In this document: one piece after another, positions 8,315 to 16,913 of the stretch
How the letters are laid out: each line of letters starts with the position of its first letter
How positions within the stretch are numbered: the first letter of the stretch is position 1
Assembly: GCF_002283365.1 (NCBI RefSeq)
Contig: NZ_MQWD01000001.1
Span: 3,697,955-3,761,954, forward strand
Length of the DNA: 64,000 nucleotides
Direction: 5' to 3'
Origin: Rubrivirga marina
GTDB lineage: Bacteria > Bacteroidota > Rhodothermia > Rhodothermales > Rubricoccaceae
Translations under genes and position numbers: made by a program
Notes under the pieces: generated by a model
What the model was told of the DNA's origin: nothing
Databases searched by the model: none
The model's input: the letters and a program-made list of their open reading frames with translations, nothing else

Positions 8315-8800
8315 GTGCCGCCCCATCCGATCGTCGTCGTCGCTCACGACCTCCGCTCCGCCTACAACGTCGGCTCCATCTTCCGCACGGCCGACTCGGC
8401 CGGACTGGCGGGCGTCGTCCTCACGGGGTTCACGGCGACGCCGGACCATCGCGGCGTGGCGAAGACCGCCCTCGGCGCTGAGGACGCCGTCTCGTGGCGG
8501 CACGTCGAGGACGTCCACGACGCCATCGCGGAGCTCCGCGCGGAGGGCTACACGATCGCGGCCCTCGAGCGCCTCCCCGAGGCGGTCGGCCTCGGCGACG
8601 TGCCCGCCGAGGCGTTCCCGCTCGCGCTCGTGCTCGGCAACGAGGTCCACGGCGTCCCGCCCGACGTACTGGACGCGGCCGACCTCGTCGTCGGGCTCCC
8701 GCAGTACGGCGTCAAGGCGTCGCTGAACGTGTCGGTCGCGTTTGGCGTCGCGGCCTACGGGCTCGTGGCGCGGGCGCGGGCCCTCCGAGGATCCGGCTGA
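8315..8800 (+). CDS. SpoU/TrmH-family RNA 2'-O-methyltransferase
   Basis: A roughly 161-residue SPOUT-fold methyltransferase that methylates a ribose 2'-OH in tRNA or rRNA with SAM. The three family motifs are present: motif 1 DLRSAYNVGSIFRTADSAG with the catalytic Arg, motif 2 LALVLGNEVHGV, and motif 3 LPQYGVKASLNVSVAFGVA forming the knot. No N-terminal substrate-binding extension is seen, so it is the compact TrmH/TrmL-like form. GTG at 8315 is preferred because the next upstream in-frame Met lies in the divergent promoter region and adds no conserved residues. Confidence 0.87.
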   Translation: MPPHPIVVVAHDLRSAYNVGSIFRTADSAGLAGVVLTGFTATPDHRGVAKTALGAEDAVSWRHVEDVHDAIAELRAEGYTIAALERLPEAVGLGDVPAEAFPLALVLGNEVHGVPPDVLDAADLVVGLPQYGVKASLNVSVAFGVAAYGLVARARALRGSG

Positions 8801-8845
8801 GGCGCCGCCGCGTTGTCCGGGCCCTGGCCCCTCTCCCCTCTCGCC

Positions 8846-9640
8846 ATGCTCATCCGCCCCGGCCGCTCGTCTGGAAACCTCATCGACCGCCGCGGTGGCG
8901 GGGGCGGCGGGAAGATCGGGCTCGGCCTCGGCGGGCTGGTGCTCCTCCTCATCGGCGCGTTCTTCGGGCTCGACCTCCGGCCGCTCCTCGGCGGCGGCGG
9001 GGCCGCGCCTCCGCCCGCGAACGAGCAGGCCGTCGAGCCCGACGACGAGGCCGGCCAGTTCGTCGACGCCGTCCTCGTGGAGACGGAGAACGTGTGGGGC
9101 GAGCTCTACCGCGAGTCCGGCGAGACGTACCGCGAGCCGAACGTCGTCCTGTACTCGGGACTCACGCAGACCGGCTGCGGGACGGGGCAGGCGCAGATGG
9201 GGCCGTTCTACTGCCCCAACGACCAGTCGGTCTACCTCGACCTCTCGTTCTTCAACCAGCTCCAGCGGATGGGCGCGCAGGGCGAGTTCGCGGTCGCCTA
9301 CGTGATCGCCCACGAGGTGGCCCACCACGTCCAGAACCTCGAGGGGCTCCTCTCGCGGAGCCGCTCGAACGCCATGTCGGTCCAGACCGAGCTCCAGGCC
9401 GACTGCCTCGCGGGCATCTGGGCCCACCACGCCCGCGGCGAGGAGGGCCGCCTCGTGCTCAACGACGCCGACATCGAGTCCGGGATCTCCGCCGCCGCCG
9501 CCGTCGGCGACGACGCGATCCAGCAACGGTCCGGGCAGGCCGTCCGGCCCGAGTCGTTCACGCACGGCTCGAGCCGCCAGCGCGTCGACGCGTTCTTGAG
9601 CGGCTACCAGTCGGGCGACTACCGGGTCTGCTTCTCGTAG
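8846..9640 (+). CDS. ypfJ: YpfJ-type neutral zinc metallopeptidase
   Basis: A 264-residue membrane-anchored protein: a Gly-rich N-terminus, one membrane span (about 25-45), then the peptidase domain. The domain shows NVVLYSGLTQTGCGTGQAQ, YCPNDQSVYLDLSFF and the zinc motif HEVAHHVQ, with the third ligand probably in ELQADCLAG. HGSSRQR and a C-terminal Cys follow. Length and motif order match the YpfJ/Zn_peptidase family, whose role is unknown. The start at 8846 omits 11 residues of an upstream in-frame Met that would weaken the RR-containing N-terminus. Confidence 0.88.
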   Translation: MLIRPGRSSGNLIDRRGGGGGGKIGLGLGGLVLLLIGAFFGLDLRPLLGGGGAAPPPANEQAVEPDDEAGQFVDAVLVETENVWGELYRESGETYREPNVVLYSGLTQTGCGTGQAQMGPFYCPNDQSVYLDLSFFNQLQRMGAQGEFAVAYVIAHEVAHHVQNLEGLLSRSRSNAMSVQTELQADCLAGIWAHHARGEEGRLVLNDADIESGISAAAAVGDDAIQQRSGQAVRPESFTHGSSRQRVDAFLSGYQSGDYRVCFS

Positions 9641-9655
9641 CGCCGCCGGCGCCCG

Positions 9656-10048
9656 TCACCCCATCTGGTCGCGCCACTGCGCGGTGTCGGTGTATTGCTG
9701 GAACGCGGAGACCTTCCCGTCGCGGAGGGTCCACGCGTGCGCGAACGGGGCATCGAGGGTCGCCCCGGAGGTCGTGCGCGTCCCGGAGTAGGTGCCGAGC
9801 GCGACGACGTGGTCGCCGTCGGCCACGAGCGTATGCGGGGCCGCCTGGAAGCCCTCGTAGTTCGACAGGATCCGGCCGAAGACGCCTTCGCCCACGGCCG
9901 CGGGGCTCGCGTAGGGGTTCCGGTCGGCCAGCGGGTTCCCTGGCGCCTCGTTCCACTCCACGTCGTCGTGTAGCGCCCCGAGCACGGTGGGGGCGTCGCC
10001 CTGGGCGAACGCGTCGTAGAGGCCCTGGATGATCTCGCGGTTGGTCAT
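9656..10048 (-). CDS. SnoaL-like/NTF2-fold protein
   Basis: A 130-residue single-domain protein starting MTNREIIQGLYDAFAQGD, followed by VLGALHDDVEWNEAPGNPL, FGRILSNYEGF, DHVVALGTYSG and AHAWTLRDGKVSAFQQYTDT. This is the helix-strand pattern of SnoaL-like polyketide-cyclase/NTF2 folds, which serve as small hydrolases, isomerases or ligand binders. The family alone does not define a reaction. It ends 16 bases from the metallopeptidase stop (convergent) and lies 49 bases downstream of the phosphopantetheinyl transferase on the same strand, so the two may be co-transcribed. Confidence 0.82.
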   Translation of the reverse strand: MTNREIIQGLYDAFAQGDAPTVLGALHDDVEWNEAPGNPLADRNPYASPAAVGEGVFGRILSNYEGFQAAPHTLVADGDHVVALGTYSGTRTTSGATLDAPFAHAWTLRDGKVSAFQQYTDTAQWRDQMG

Positions 10049-10097
10049 GGTGAGGGGGGAGGGAGAACCCGCTACGTACGGTGTGGCAGGTCCCCGA

Positions 10098-10757
10098 TCA
10101 AGGGCTGGCCCACGCGATGGCGAGCCAGAGGTCGCCGTCGCGTCCGAATGCAACGGTCCACGCCCCGGACCCGTCCGCCTCGGCGCGCGCGTGGCCGGAG
10201 TCGGGCAGAGCGCCGTCGGCGTCGAGCGCGAGGCGGACCGACCGGCCGCCGGCACGGAAGCCGGTCCGCTGGCCCTTGAGGACGGCCTCCTTCAACGTCC
10301 ACAAGAGCGTCTGGACATCGTCGGTCGGTCCGCCGAGCCGTTCGAGAAGCGCGTGCTCGTCGGCGTTGAGGATCCTCCGCCAGAGGTCGGGCCGGCGCCG
10401 CGCGACCCGTTCGAGGTCCACGCCCACGGGGCAGCCGGCGACGGCCGCCAGCGCGGCGACGTGGTCGGCCCGGGCCGTGTGGGCGATGGAGACGTGGAGG
10501 CCGGGGAGCTCCGGCGCCCCGTCGGCGCCGACGCCGAGCGGCACCGCCTCGGGCGGGACGCCGAGGCGGAGGGAGGCGAGCGTCCGGGCCGCCGTCCGGC
10601 CGAGCACGAACTGGCGACGGCGGTCGGGGTGCCCGAAGGTCTGGAGGCGCGACCGCTCCGCATCCGACAGGGCGGGAGGGGTGCCAGCGGCAGCCCGGAG
10701 GAGTCGGGCGTCCAGGCCCGCCGGGAGCCGCCACGTGCCCGGGTCGAGGTCTGTCAT
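10098..10757 (-). CDS. Sfp-type 4'-phosphopantetheinyl transferase
   Basis: A 219-residue enzyme moving the phosphopantetheine arm of CoA onto carrier-protein serines. The Mg-binding core GVDLE (112-116) and the WTLKEAVLKG helix (Lys156, Glu157) are both present, as is the N-terminal QFVLGRTAARTLAS segment. The length and the two-lobed layout are of the Sfp/AcpT group rather than the short AcpS. No NRPS/PKS is in the window, so it may serve fatty-acid ACP or a distant cluster. It is divergent from the acyl-CoA dehydrogenase gene across a 118-base gap. Confidence 0.9.
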   Translation of the reverse strand: MTDLDPGTWRLPAGLDARLLRAAAGTPPALSDAERSRLQTFGHPDRRRQFVLGRTAARTLASLRLGVPPEAVPLGVGADGAPELPGLHVSIAHTARADHVAALAAVAGCPVGVDLERVARRRPDLWRRILNADEHALLERLGGPTDDVQTLLWTLKEAVLKGQRTGFRAGGRSVRLALDADGALPDSGHARAEADGSGAWTVAFGRDGDLWLAIAWASP

Positions 10758-10875
10758 AGGGAGCAAGCGGCGGCGGAGCGGAAGGTCTGTGACAGACGGA
10801 CACGGACAACGGGGACCCCCCGGTGCAGGTCGTAAGTTTAGAGACTTCCAGTTCCGGCCTTCGATCCCCGGTCTT

Positions 10876-12435
10876 ATGAGTGCCCTCCCCCTGCCCACCC
10901 TCGCCATGCCGCCGGCGGACACCGTCCAGCGCGCCCGGGAGTCGTTTTCCGACTTTATCGAGGCCTATCGCGACAAGCTCTCGCACCTCTTCGGCACCCG
11001 CCACGACCTCGACTCGGGCGGGACGGAGCGCGGCGTCGCGCCGTTCGTCATCCAGCGGTTCCGCGACGTCGACCCCCTGTCGGTGTACGTCCCCGAGCAG
11101 TATGGGGGCCGCGGCGGCACAATCGGGCATAGCCTGACCGTCCTGGAGGAGACGAGCTACCACTCCCTCCCACTGAGCCTCATCGTCGGGATCAACGGCG
11201 GTCTGTTCCTCCAGCCCGTGGCGAAGTACGCGACGGAGGAGGCCAAGCAGCACGTCCTCCCGTCGTACGTCCGCGACCGGAAGTTCGCCGGGCTCATGAT
11301 CACCGAGCCCGACTACGGCTCGGAGGCGCTCTCCATGGAGACCGGCTGGCGGGAGACCGACCGCGGCACGATCCGGATCGAGGGGACGAAGCACTGGGCC
11401 GGCCTGACCGGCTGGGCCGACTACTGGCTCCTCACGGCCCGCCCCCGGACCTCGTCCGGCGGCCTCCGCCGCGACGTCGACTTCTTCATCGCCGACGCCA
11501 ACCAGCCCGGCCAGCACGTCGAGGTCGAGGAGCTCTACCCGAACCTCGGGCTCAAGATGATCCCCTACGGCCGGAACCGCGTCGACGTCGAGGTCCCGCA
11601 GGCGGCCCGCCTCGAGCCCCACTCGACGGGTGTCAAGATGATGCTCGACACGCTCCACCGGAGCCGGCTCCAGATCCCGGGCATGGGCATGGGCTACCTC
11701 CGGCGGATCTTCGACGACGCGCTCGACCACGCCCGCGAGCGGTTCGTCGGCGGCAAGCCCCTCCTCGACTACGACCAGGTCCGGGCCCGCCTCGCGCGGC
11801 TCCAGTCGTTCGTGACCGGGACGGCCGCGATGTGCATGGAGACGGCCGGGACCGCCGGCGTCGACCGCGACCTGTTCGGCGACGGGCTCAAGGCGAACGC
11901 GTTCAAGACGGTCGTGACGGACTGGATGCAGGAGGCGGCGCAGTCGTTCCTCCAACTCATGGGGGCCCAGGGCTACCGCGAGGACCACCGCGCCGGCCGC
12001 GCCCTCGTCGACAGCCGCCCGTACCAGATCTTCGAGGGCTCGAACGACATCCTCTACCAGCAGGTGACCGAGGCGGTCGTGAAGGCCATGCGCCGGCTCA
12101 AGGAGGCCGACCTCGGGGCGTACCTCCGCGAGGAGCCGCTCACGGCCCGCGCCGCGGCCACCTTCGGCGACTCGCTCTCGTTCGACGTCGACTGGTCGAT
12201 GCCGCAGCGGAAGCTCGTCGACCTCGGCCGCGCCATCTCGCGGATCGTGACGATGGAGATGACGATCGAGCTCGGCGAGCGCGGGTTCTCGTCGGAGCTC
12301 GTGTCGAACATGCTGGAGGAGACGCGCGCCGAGGTCCGGTCGATCCTCGAGACCTACCGCGGCCGCGGCCTCACGGGCGTCGTGGAGGGGGCCGGCGCGC
12401 CCGAGTGGCTGGCCCGCGTCCGCCCCGCGGGATGA
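10876..12435 (+). CDS. Acyl-CoA dehydrogenase
   Basis: A 519-residue FAD enzyme that introduces the alpha-beta double bond of acyl-CoA. Middle-domain signatures include GLMITEPDYGSEAL and IEGTKHWAGLTGWADYW. The C-terminal helical domain holds MMLDTLHRSRLQIPGMGMGY and the FAD/substrate segment YQIFEGSNDILYQQ. The usual thousand-fold-variable catalytic Glu cannot be assigned with certainty. It is longer than classic 380-residue members because of about 90 extra C-terminal residues (WSMPQRKLVDLGRAISRIV onward), like the long ACAD11/VLCAD-style tails. It is coupled to the next gene by ATGA. Confidence 0.88.
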   Translation: MSALPLPTLAMPPADTVQRARESFSDFIEAYRDKLSHLFGTRHDLDSGGTERGVAPFVIQRFRDVDPLSVYVPEQYGGRGGTIGHSLTVLEETSYHSLPLSLIVGINGGLFLQPVAKYATEEAKQHVLPSYVRDRKFAGLMITEPDYGSEALSMETGWRETDRGTIRIEGTKHWAGLTGWADYWLLTARPRTSSGGLRRDVDFFIADANQPGQHVEVEELYPNLGLKMIPYGRNRVDVEVPQAARLEPHSTGVKMMLDTLHRSRLQIPGMGMGYLRRIFDDALDHARERFVGGKPLLDYDQVRARLARLQSFVTGTAAMCMETAGTAGVDRDLFGDGLKANAFKTVVTDWMQEAAQSFLQLMGAQGYREDHRAGRALVDSRPYQIFEGSNDILYQQVTEAVVKAMRRLKEADLGAYLREEPLTARAAATFGDSLSFDVDWSMPQRKLVDLGRAISRIVTMEMTIELGERGFSSELVSNMLEETRAEVRSILETYRGRGLTGVVEGAGAPEWLARVRPAG

Positions 12436-12941
12436 CCCACCGGCCCGAGCCGGGCGAGTTCGCCCCGTACTTCGGCCGCTACGTCGACCTCGCTCCCGAG
12501 GCCGACCTCGGCTACGCGCTCCGCCCGTCTCGGTTGGCCGCGTTCCTCCGCGACCTCGACCCGTCGCTCGGCGCCCGCCGGTACGCGCCCGACAAGTGGA
12601 CGCTCGCGGGCGTCAGCCAGCACGTTATCGACACCGAGCGGATCTTCGCGGCCCGCGCCCTCCGCATCGCCCGCGGCGACTCGACGCCGTTGCCCGGCTT
12701 CGACGAAGTCGCCCTAGGCGCCGCGATGCCCCAGGACCGCCCGCTCGCCGCGCTGGCCGACGAGCTCGACGGCGTCCGCGCCTCGACCGTCAACCTGTTC
12801 GCGTCGCTCTCCGAGGCCGACCTCCTCCGCCTCGGGACCGTCAGCGGGCACGCCCTCAGCGCCCGCGCCGCCGGGTGGATCCTCGCCGGCCACGAGCGGC
12901 ACCACGTCCGGGTCATCCGCGAGCGCTACCTGGGGACCTGA
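12432..12941 (+). CDS. DinB-superfamily protein
   Basis: A 169-residue four-helix protein of the DinB/YfiT group. It has the first metal-binding helix with KWTLAGVSQHVIDTERIF and the last with AGWILAGHERHHVRVIRERY, giving the usual His triad (His in SQHV, then His in GHERHH). Members are thiol transferases or damage-inducible hydrolases with bound zinc or nickel. It begins inside the stop of the acyl-CoA dehydrogenase gene (ATGA), so it is part of that transcript. Substrate is unknown. Confidence 0.85.
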   Translation: MTHRPEPGEFAPYFGRYVDLAPEADLGYALRPSRLAAFLRDLDPSLGARRYAPDKWTLAGVSQHVIDTERIFAARALRIARGDSTPLPGFDEVALGAAMPQDRPLAALADELDGVRASTVNLFASLSEADLLRLGTVSGHALSARAAGWILAGHERHHVRVIRERYLGT

Positions 12942-12947
12942 CCGAGA

Positions 12948-12972
12948 CCGCCTCGGCGGCACGCCGGGGCGG
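12948..12972. repeat. Degenerate palindromic element
   Basis: CCGCCTCGG and CCGGGGCGG separated by seven bases, directly after the DinB stop and followed by ACCG. It looks like a decayed copy of the 20-bp element. Confidence 0.4.
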
Positions 12973-13037
12973 ACCGCGGGAGGCACCTGAAGCGAGCGAC
13001 GCGGGGACCCTCGCGCGGTGGTAGCGGTTGGCCCGGC

Positions 13038-14459
13038 ATGCGCTACACGTCCTACCTCGACGTCCCCGTCCCGGCCGCCGAGCTGTTCCGCTGGCACGCG
13101 CGGCCCGGCGCCTTCGAGCGGCTCGCGCCGCCGTGGCAACCGGTGTCGCTCCGGGAACACGAGGGCATCCGCGATGGGGACCGCGCCGTGATCCGCCTCG
13201 GCACGACGCTCGTTGGGCTCGACTGGGTCGCCGAGCACCAGGGGTACTCCGAGGGGTGCCTCGACGGACACGGCGCGTGCCAGTTCGAGGACGTCCAGGT
13301 CGAGGGCCCGTTCGCGGCGTGGCACCACACGCACCGGATGCTGCCGTCCGAATCCGGCTCGGTGCTGGAGGACGACGTCGAGTACGAGCTCCCGCTCGGC
13401 GGGCTGGCCGAGGTCGCGGCCCCGTTCGGCGAGCGCCAGATCGAGCGGATGTTCGCCTACCGCCACCGCGTGACGCACGAGGACCTCCGCCGCCACGCCG
13501 AGGCGGACGCCCCACCGATGACGGTCGCCGTCACGGGCGCCTCCGGGCTCCTCGGATCCGCGCTCACGGCGTTCCTGCAGGGCGGCGGGCACACCGTCGT
13601 CCGGCTCGTCCGTCGCCGCGAGGACGCCGGGAGCCGGGGGCCGCAGGACGAGGCGGTCTACTGGAACGTCGAGGCGGGCGAGGTCGACCTCGACGCCCTC
13701 CGCCGCGCCGCGCCCGACGCCGTGGTCCACCTCGCGGGCGAGCCGATCACGGCGCTCAACGGGACGACCGGGGCACGCCGCCGCATCTGGGAGAGCCGGA
13801 CGAAGGGGACGCAACTGCTCAGCCGCGCGCTCGCGGCGCTCGACCCCACGCCTCGCGTCCTCGTCTCGGCCTCCGCCAGCGGGTACTACGGCAGCCGCGG
13901 CGACACCGTCCTCCCAGAGTCCGCCGCGCCCGGCGAGGGGTTCTTGCCCGAGGTGTGCCGGGCGTGGGAGGCCTCGACGGCCGAGGCAGAGGCCGCTGGC
14001 ATCCGGACTGTCCACGCCCGCATCGGGCTCGTGACGACGCCGAAGGGCGGGCTCCTCCAGCCGCTCGCGCCCGTCACTGCCCTCGGCCTCGGCGGCTGGC
14101 CCGGCGACGGCGACGCGTGGTGGCCCTGGATCGCCCTCGACGACGTGGTCTACGCCCTCCACCACGCACTCCTGGACGACGACCTGACCGGACCGATGAA
14201 CCTCGCCGCGCCCGAGCCGGTCCGCACCCGCGACTTTATCCAGACGCTCGCGTCGGTCCAGAACCGGCCGGCCGTCGTCCGCGTCCCGGAAGAGTGGGTC
14301 CGGGCGCTCGGCGGCGAGCTCGCCCGGCGCGTCGCGCTCCAGAGCATCCGGATGGTGCCCCGCAAGCTTCTCGACCGCGGCTTCCGCTTCGCCACCCCCG
14401 ACCTCGACGTCGCCCTGGGCCACCTCCTCGGCCGTCTCGACACCCACACGCTCCCATGA
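13038..14459 (+). CDS. SRPBCC domain fused to TIGR01777-type SDR epimerase
   Basis: A 473-residue two-domain protein. Residues 1-150 are an SRPBCC/START-like ligand-binding fold (RYTSYLDVPVPAAELFRWH, LVGLDWVAEHQGY, DDVEYELPLGG). From about 160 a TIGR01777/YfcH-type short-chain dehydrogenase begins with the NAD(P) motif TVAVTGASGLLGSALT. It continues with VVHLAGEPI, SASASGYYGSRG (catalytic Tyr with the family's altered Lys), and ends with a DUF1731-like tail (PVRTRDFIQ to LDRGFRFATPDLD). The fused form is known in Bacteroidota and elsewhere. Function is unassigned; a nucleotide-sugar or lipid substrate is possible. It heads a four-gene overlapping chain. Confidence 0.9.
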   Translation: MRYTSYLDVPVPAAELFRWHARPGAFERLAPPWQPVSLREHEGIRDGDRAVIRLGTTLVGLDWVAEHQGYSEGCLDGHGACQFEDVQVEGPFAAWHHTHRMLPSESGSVLEDDVEYELPLGGLAEVAAPFGERQIERMFAYRHRVTHEDLRRHAEADAPPMTVAVTGASGLLGSALTAFLQGGGHTVVRLVRRREDAGSRGPQDEAVYWNVEAGEVDLDALRRAAPDAVVHLAGEPITALNGTTGARRRIWESRTKGTQLLSRALAALDPTPRVLVSASASGYYGSRGDTVLPESAAPGEGFLPEVCRAWEASTAEAEAAGIRTVHARIGLVTTPKGGLLQPLAPVTALGLGGWPGDGDAWWPWIALDDVVYALHHALLDDDLTGPMNLAAPEPVRTRDFIQTLASVQNRPAVVRVPEEWVRALGGELARRVALQSIRMVPRKLLDRGFRFATPDLDVALGHLLGRLDTHTLP

Positions 14460-15139
14460 TCCGCTCCCTCCTCCTTGCCGCGCTCGTCGCCGCCCCCGCC
14501 CTCGCTCAAGAGGAACCGCTCCGCGCTCGCCAGGACGGAACCATCGGCGATCCAACGCCGATGGTGACCGTCTACGCCGCAGATGAGGGCCTGTTCGAGA
14601 CCGACCGCCAGTTCCGGGACGACCTCCGCGCGATCACGAACGTCGTCGCCACTGCGGCGCTTGTCCACGACGCGACCGGCGCGTACCCGACGACGACGTT
14701 CGGCCTCCTCGGCAGCCGTCCGGCCGACCGCACGCGCCTCCGCGGGATGCCGCTCTCAGACTTCACCGTCAGCCGCGATGGCGACGGCGTCGTCGTCCGG
14801 TACGTCCCGCTCCCCGTCGACCCGTACGTCCGTGAGGACCGCGTCGTCCGCGTGACGGTGACGCAGGACGCCGACGGCCTCTACAAAGGCGACTACGAGA
14901 TCCTCCGCCAGGCCGACCCCGACGAGGGCGGCGAGCGGCTGCCGTACGACGTTGCCGGCCGCTACCGCGTCACGCGTGGCTATGGGACGGCCTGCGTCGA
15001 CGTCGCGACGGTCCAGCAGCAGTTGGCGGCGGGGTCCTACGCGCCGGAGCCCGGCACGCTCGGTCCCGAACCGCTGACCACCCGCGTCCACCCCGTCGGG
15101 GACGACGAGCCGGTCTACTACGAGAACCCAGCCCGATGA
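14456..15139 (+). CDS. Exported protein of unknown function
   Basis: A 227-residue protein with a classical signal peptide (MIRSLLLAALVAAPALAQEE). I do not recognise a family. The mature part has an early RQFRDDLRAITNVVATAALV helix and a type IV pilin-like YPTTTFGLLGS segment. It ends with paired beta strands rich in Val and Tyr (VVVRYVPLPVDPYVRED, GDYEILRQADPDE) and a single Cys near 180. The composition matches neighbouring genes, so there is no sign of recent transfer. ATGA overlaps at both ends tie it firmly to the epimerase fusion before it and the FAD enzyme after it. Confidence 0.75.
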   Translation: MIRSLLLAALVAAPALAQEEPLRARQDGTIGDPTPMVTVYAADEGLFETDRQFRDDLRAITNVVATAALVHDATGAYPTTTFGLLGSRPADRTRLRGMPLSDFTVSRDGDGVVVRYVPLPVDPYVREDRVVRVTVTQDADGLYKGDYEILRQADPDEGGERLPYDVAGRYRVTRGYGTACVDVATVQQQLAAGSYAPEPGTLGPEPLTTRVHPVGDDEPVYYENPAR

Positions 15140-16386
15140 GCGCTGAGGTCGTCGTCGTCGGGGCCGGGCTGGCCGGGCTGAACTGCGCGCGGACGCTCAC
15201 CGCGTGGGGCGTCGAGGTCGTCGTGCTGGAGGCGTCGGATGCCGTGGGTGGGCGCATCCAGACGCACCGAGAGGACGGCTTTCTCATCGACCGCGGGTTC
15301 CAGGTCTACCTCACGGCCTACCCCGAGGGCCGGGCCGTGTTCGACCACGACGCGCTCCGCCTCGGCGCGTTCGACCCGGGCGCGTGGGTCTGGGTGGGCG
15401 GCGCGTTCCAGCACATCGGCGACCCGTTCCGCCAGCCGACGCAGGCGCTCCCGACGCTCGCCGCCGACGTGGGCACGCTGGCCGACAAGCTCCGCGTGCT
15501 CCGTCTCCGCCAGTCCGTCCTGTCCGGCTCGGCCGAGGACCTCTGGCGCCGACCCGAGCGGACGACCGAGGCGGCCCTCCGAGAGCGGTACGGGTTCTCG
15601 GAACGGATGGTCGACCGCTTTTTCCGCCCGTTCCTGGGCGGCGTGCTGCTGGACCCCGAGCTGACGGCGTCGAGCCGCGCGTTCGAGGTCTACTTCCGGC
15701 GGTTCTCGGAGGGCGCCGCCGCGCTCCCGGCCGGTGGGATGCAGGCGCTCCCCGAGCAGCTAGCCGCGGCCCTCCCCGACGGCACCGTCCGCCTCGGGGC
15801 CCGCGTGGACGGAGTCGCCCCGTACGAGGTGAGGACCGCAGAAGGCGAAGAGATCCGGGCGAAGGCTGTCCTCGTGGCGACTGACGCGCTCAGCGCGGGC
15901 GGACTCCTCGACCTCACACCACCCCGTACGAAAGGGACCGTCCAGATCGCCTGGGCCGCCGACGCGCCCCCCATCGACGCGCCGGTGCTGATGCTCGACG
16001 GCGAGGGCGGCGGACCGCTCAACAACGTCCAGGTCGTCAGCAGCGTCCAGCCGGCGTACGCCCCTCCGGGGCAGGCGCTGATCACGGGCAGCGTCCTCGG
16101 CGAGCCCAAGGCGGACGACGTCTCGCTGGACGTCGCCGCCCGTGCCCAGCTCCACCGCTGGTTTGGCCCTCAGGTCGGCGGCTGGCGGACGCTCCGCATC
16201 GACCGCGTACCGGACGCGCTCCCCGACCTCCCGTCGCTCGAACCGCCCGAGCGGCCCGCCCGTCTCCGCGACGGCCTCTACGTCACGGGCGACTGGCGGA
16301 GGAACGGGTCGATCAACGGTGCGCTCGCCGCGGGCCGCCACGCCGCCGAGGCCGTTCTCCGGGACTTCGGCCACGACGCGCCCTGA
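15136..16386 (+). CDS. FAD-dependent amine-oxidase/protoporphyrinogen-oxidase-like protein
   Basis: A 416-residue flavoprotein. The N-terminal FAD Rossmann motif is VVGAGLAGLNCAR (Gly9, Gly11, Gly14). The acidic loop EASDAVGGRIQTH follows, then DRGFQVYLTAYPE, and the C-terminal FAD-closing motif GLYVTGDWRRNGSINGALAAG. This order is that of NAD(P)-binding amine-oxidase/phytoene-desaturase-like oxidoreductases. The substrate is not given; carotenoid, porphyrin and amine oxidations are all precedents. It is located in a chain with the SDR fusion and a membrane protein, suggesting a lipid-like substrate (inference). Confidence 0.87.
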   Translation: MSAEVVVVGAGLAGLNCARTLTAWGVEVVVLEASDAVGGRIQTHREDGFLIDRGFQVYLTAYPEGRAVFDHDALRLGAFDPGAWVWVGGAFQHIGDPFRQPTQALPTLAADVGTLADKLRVLRLRQSVLSGSAEDLWRRPERTTEAALRERYGFSERMVDRFFRPFLGGVLLDPELTASSRAFEVYFRRFSEGAAALPAGGMQALPEQLAAALPDGTVRLGARVDGVAPYEVRTAEGEEIRAKAVLVATDALSAGGLLDLTPPRTKGTVQIAWAADAPPIDAPVLMLDGEGGGPLNNVQVVSSVQPAYAPPGQALITGSVLGEPKADDVSLDVAARAQLHRWFGPQVGGWRTLRIDRVPDALPDLPSLEPPERPARLRDGLYVTGDWRRNGSINGALAAGRHAAEAVLRDFGHDAP

Positions 16387-16820
16387 TGCCGGCGGTCTTC
16401 CTCGTCCACCTCGGGGCGACGCTCCTCATGGTGGGCGTCATCTGGATGGTCCAGGTCGTCCACTACCCGCTCTTCGCGGGCGTCGGCGCTGAGGGGTGGG
16501 CGGCGTACGAGGCGGCGCACCAGTCGCGGATCACGCTCGTCGTCGGGCCCCTGATGGTGGCGGAGTTGGTGACGGCCGTGTGGCTCGTGCTCGACCGGCC
16601 GGCCGCGTTGCCGGCCTGGGCCGTCGTGCTCGGCGCCGCCCTCGTCGGCGTGATCTGGGCCTCGACGGCGTTCTTGCAGGTCCCGCTCCACAGCGCCCTC
16701 GGCGGCGCGTTCGACGCCGACGTGCACGCCCGGCTCGTCGCCACGAACTGGATCCGGACCGCGACGTGGACCGCGCGCGGCGGCCTCGTCCTGTGGATGA
16801 CGTCCCGGCTCGCGGCCTGA
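16386..16820 (+). CDS. Four-span membrane protein, unknown function
   Basis: A 144-residue integral membrane protein. Four hydrophobic segments are visible at about 4-26, 52-70, 77-98 and 120-140. The WMVQVVHYPLFAGVG and IWASTAFLQVPLHSALGGAF loops carry a conserved His and Trp pattern, seen in small membrane proteins encoded beside oxidoreductases. A heme or quinone role is possible but not shown. It overlaps the FAD-oxidoreductase stop by one base (TGATG), so it ends a coupled chain, and is followed by the palindromic element and a hairpin. Confidence 0.72.
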   Translation: MPAVFLVHLGATLLMVGVIWMVQVVHYPLFAGVGAEGWAAYEAAHQSRITLVVGPLMVAELVTAVWLVLDRPAALPAWAVVLGAALVGVIWASTAFLQVPLHSALGGAFDADVHARLVATNWIRTATWTARGGLVLWMTSRLAA

Positions 16821-16826
16821 GTCCCT

Positions 16827-16846
16827 CCGCCTCGACGCCGAGGCGG
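16827..16846. repeat. 20-bp palindromic element, copy 2
   Basis: CCGCCTCGACGCCGAGGCGG, seven bases after the membrane-protein stop and just before a hairpin. The flank is GCCGAAAC. Confidence 0.85.
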
Positions 16847-16860
16847 GCCGAAACGGAGAA

Positions 16861-16888
16861 CGCCCCGCCGGACAGGGCCAGCGGGGCG
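16861..16888. terminator. Hairpin between convergent genes
   Basis: CGCCCCGC (16861-16868) pairs with GCGGGGCG (16881-16888), with an inner GG/CC step. It sits between the membrane-protein gene and the convergent LysM gene and could serve both strands; no T-run is present. Confidence 0.55.
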
Positions 16889-16913
16889 CGCGATCGGGAG
16901 ACCGGGACCGGCG

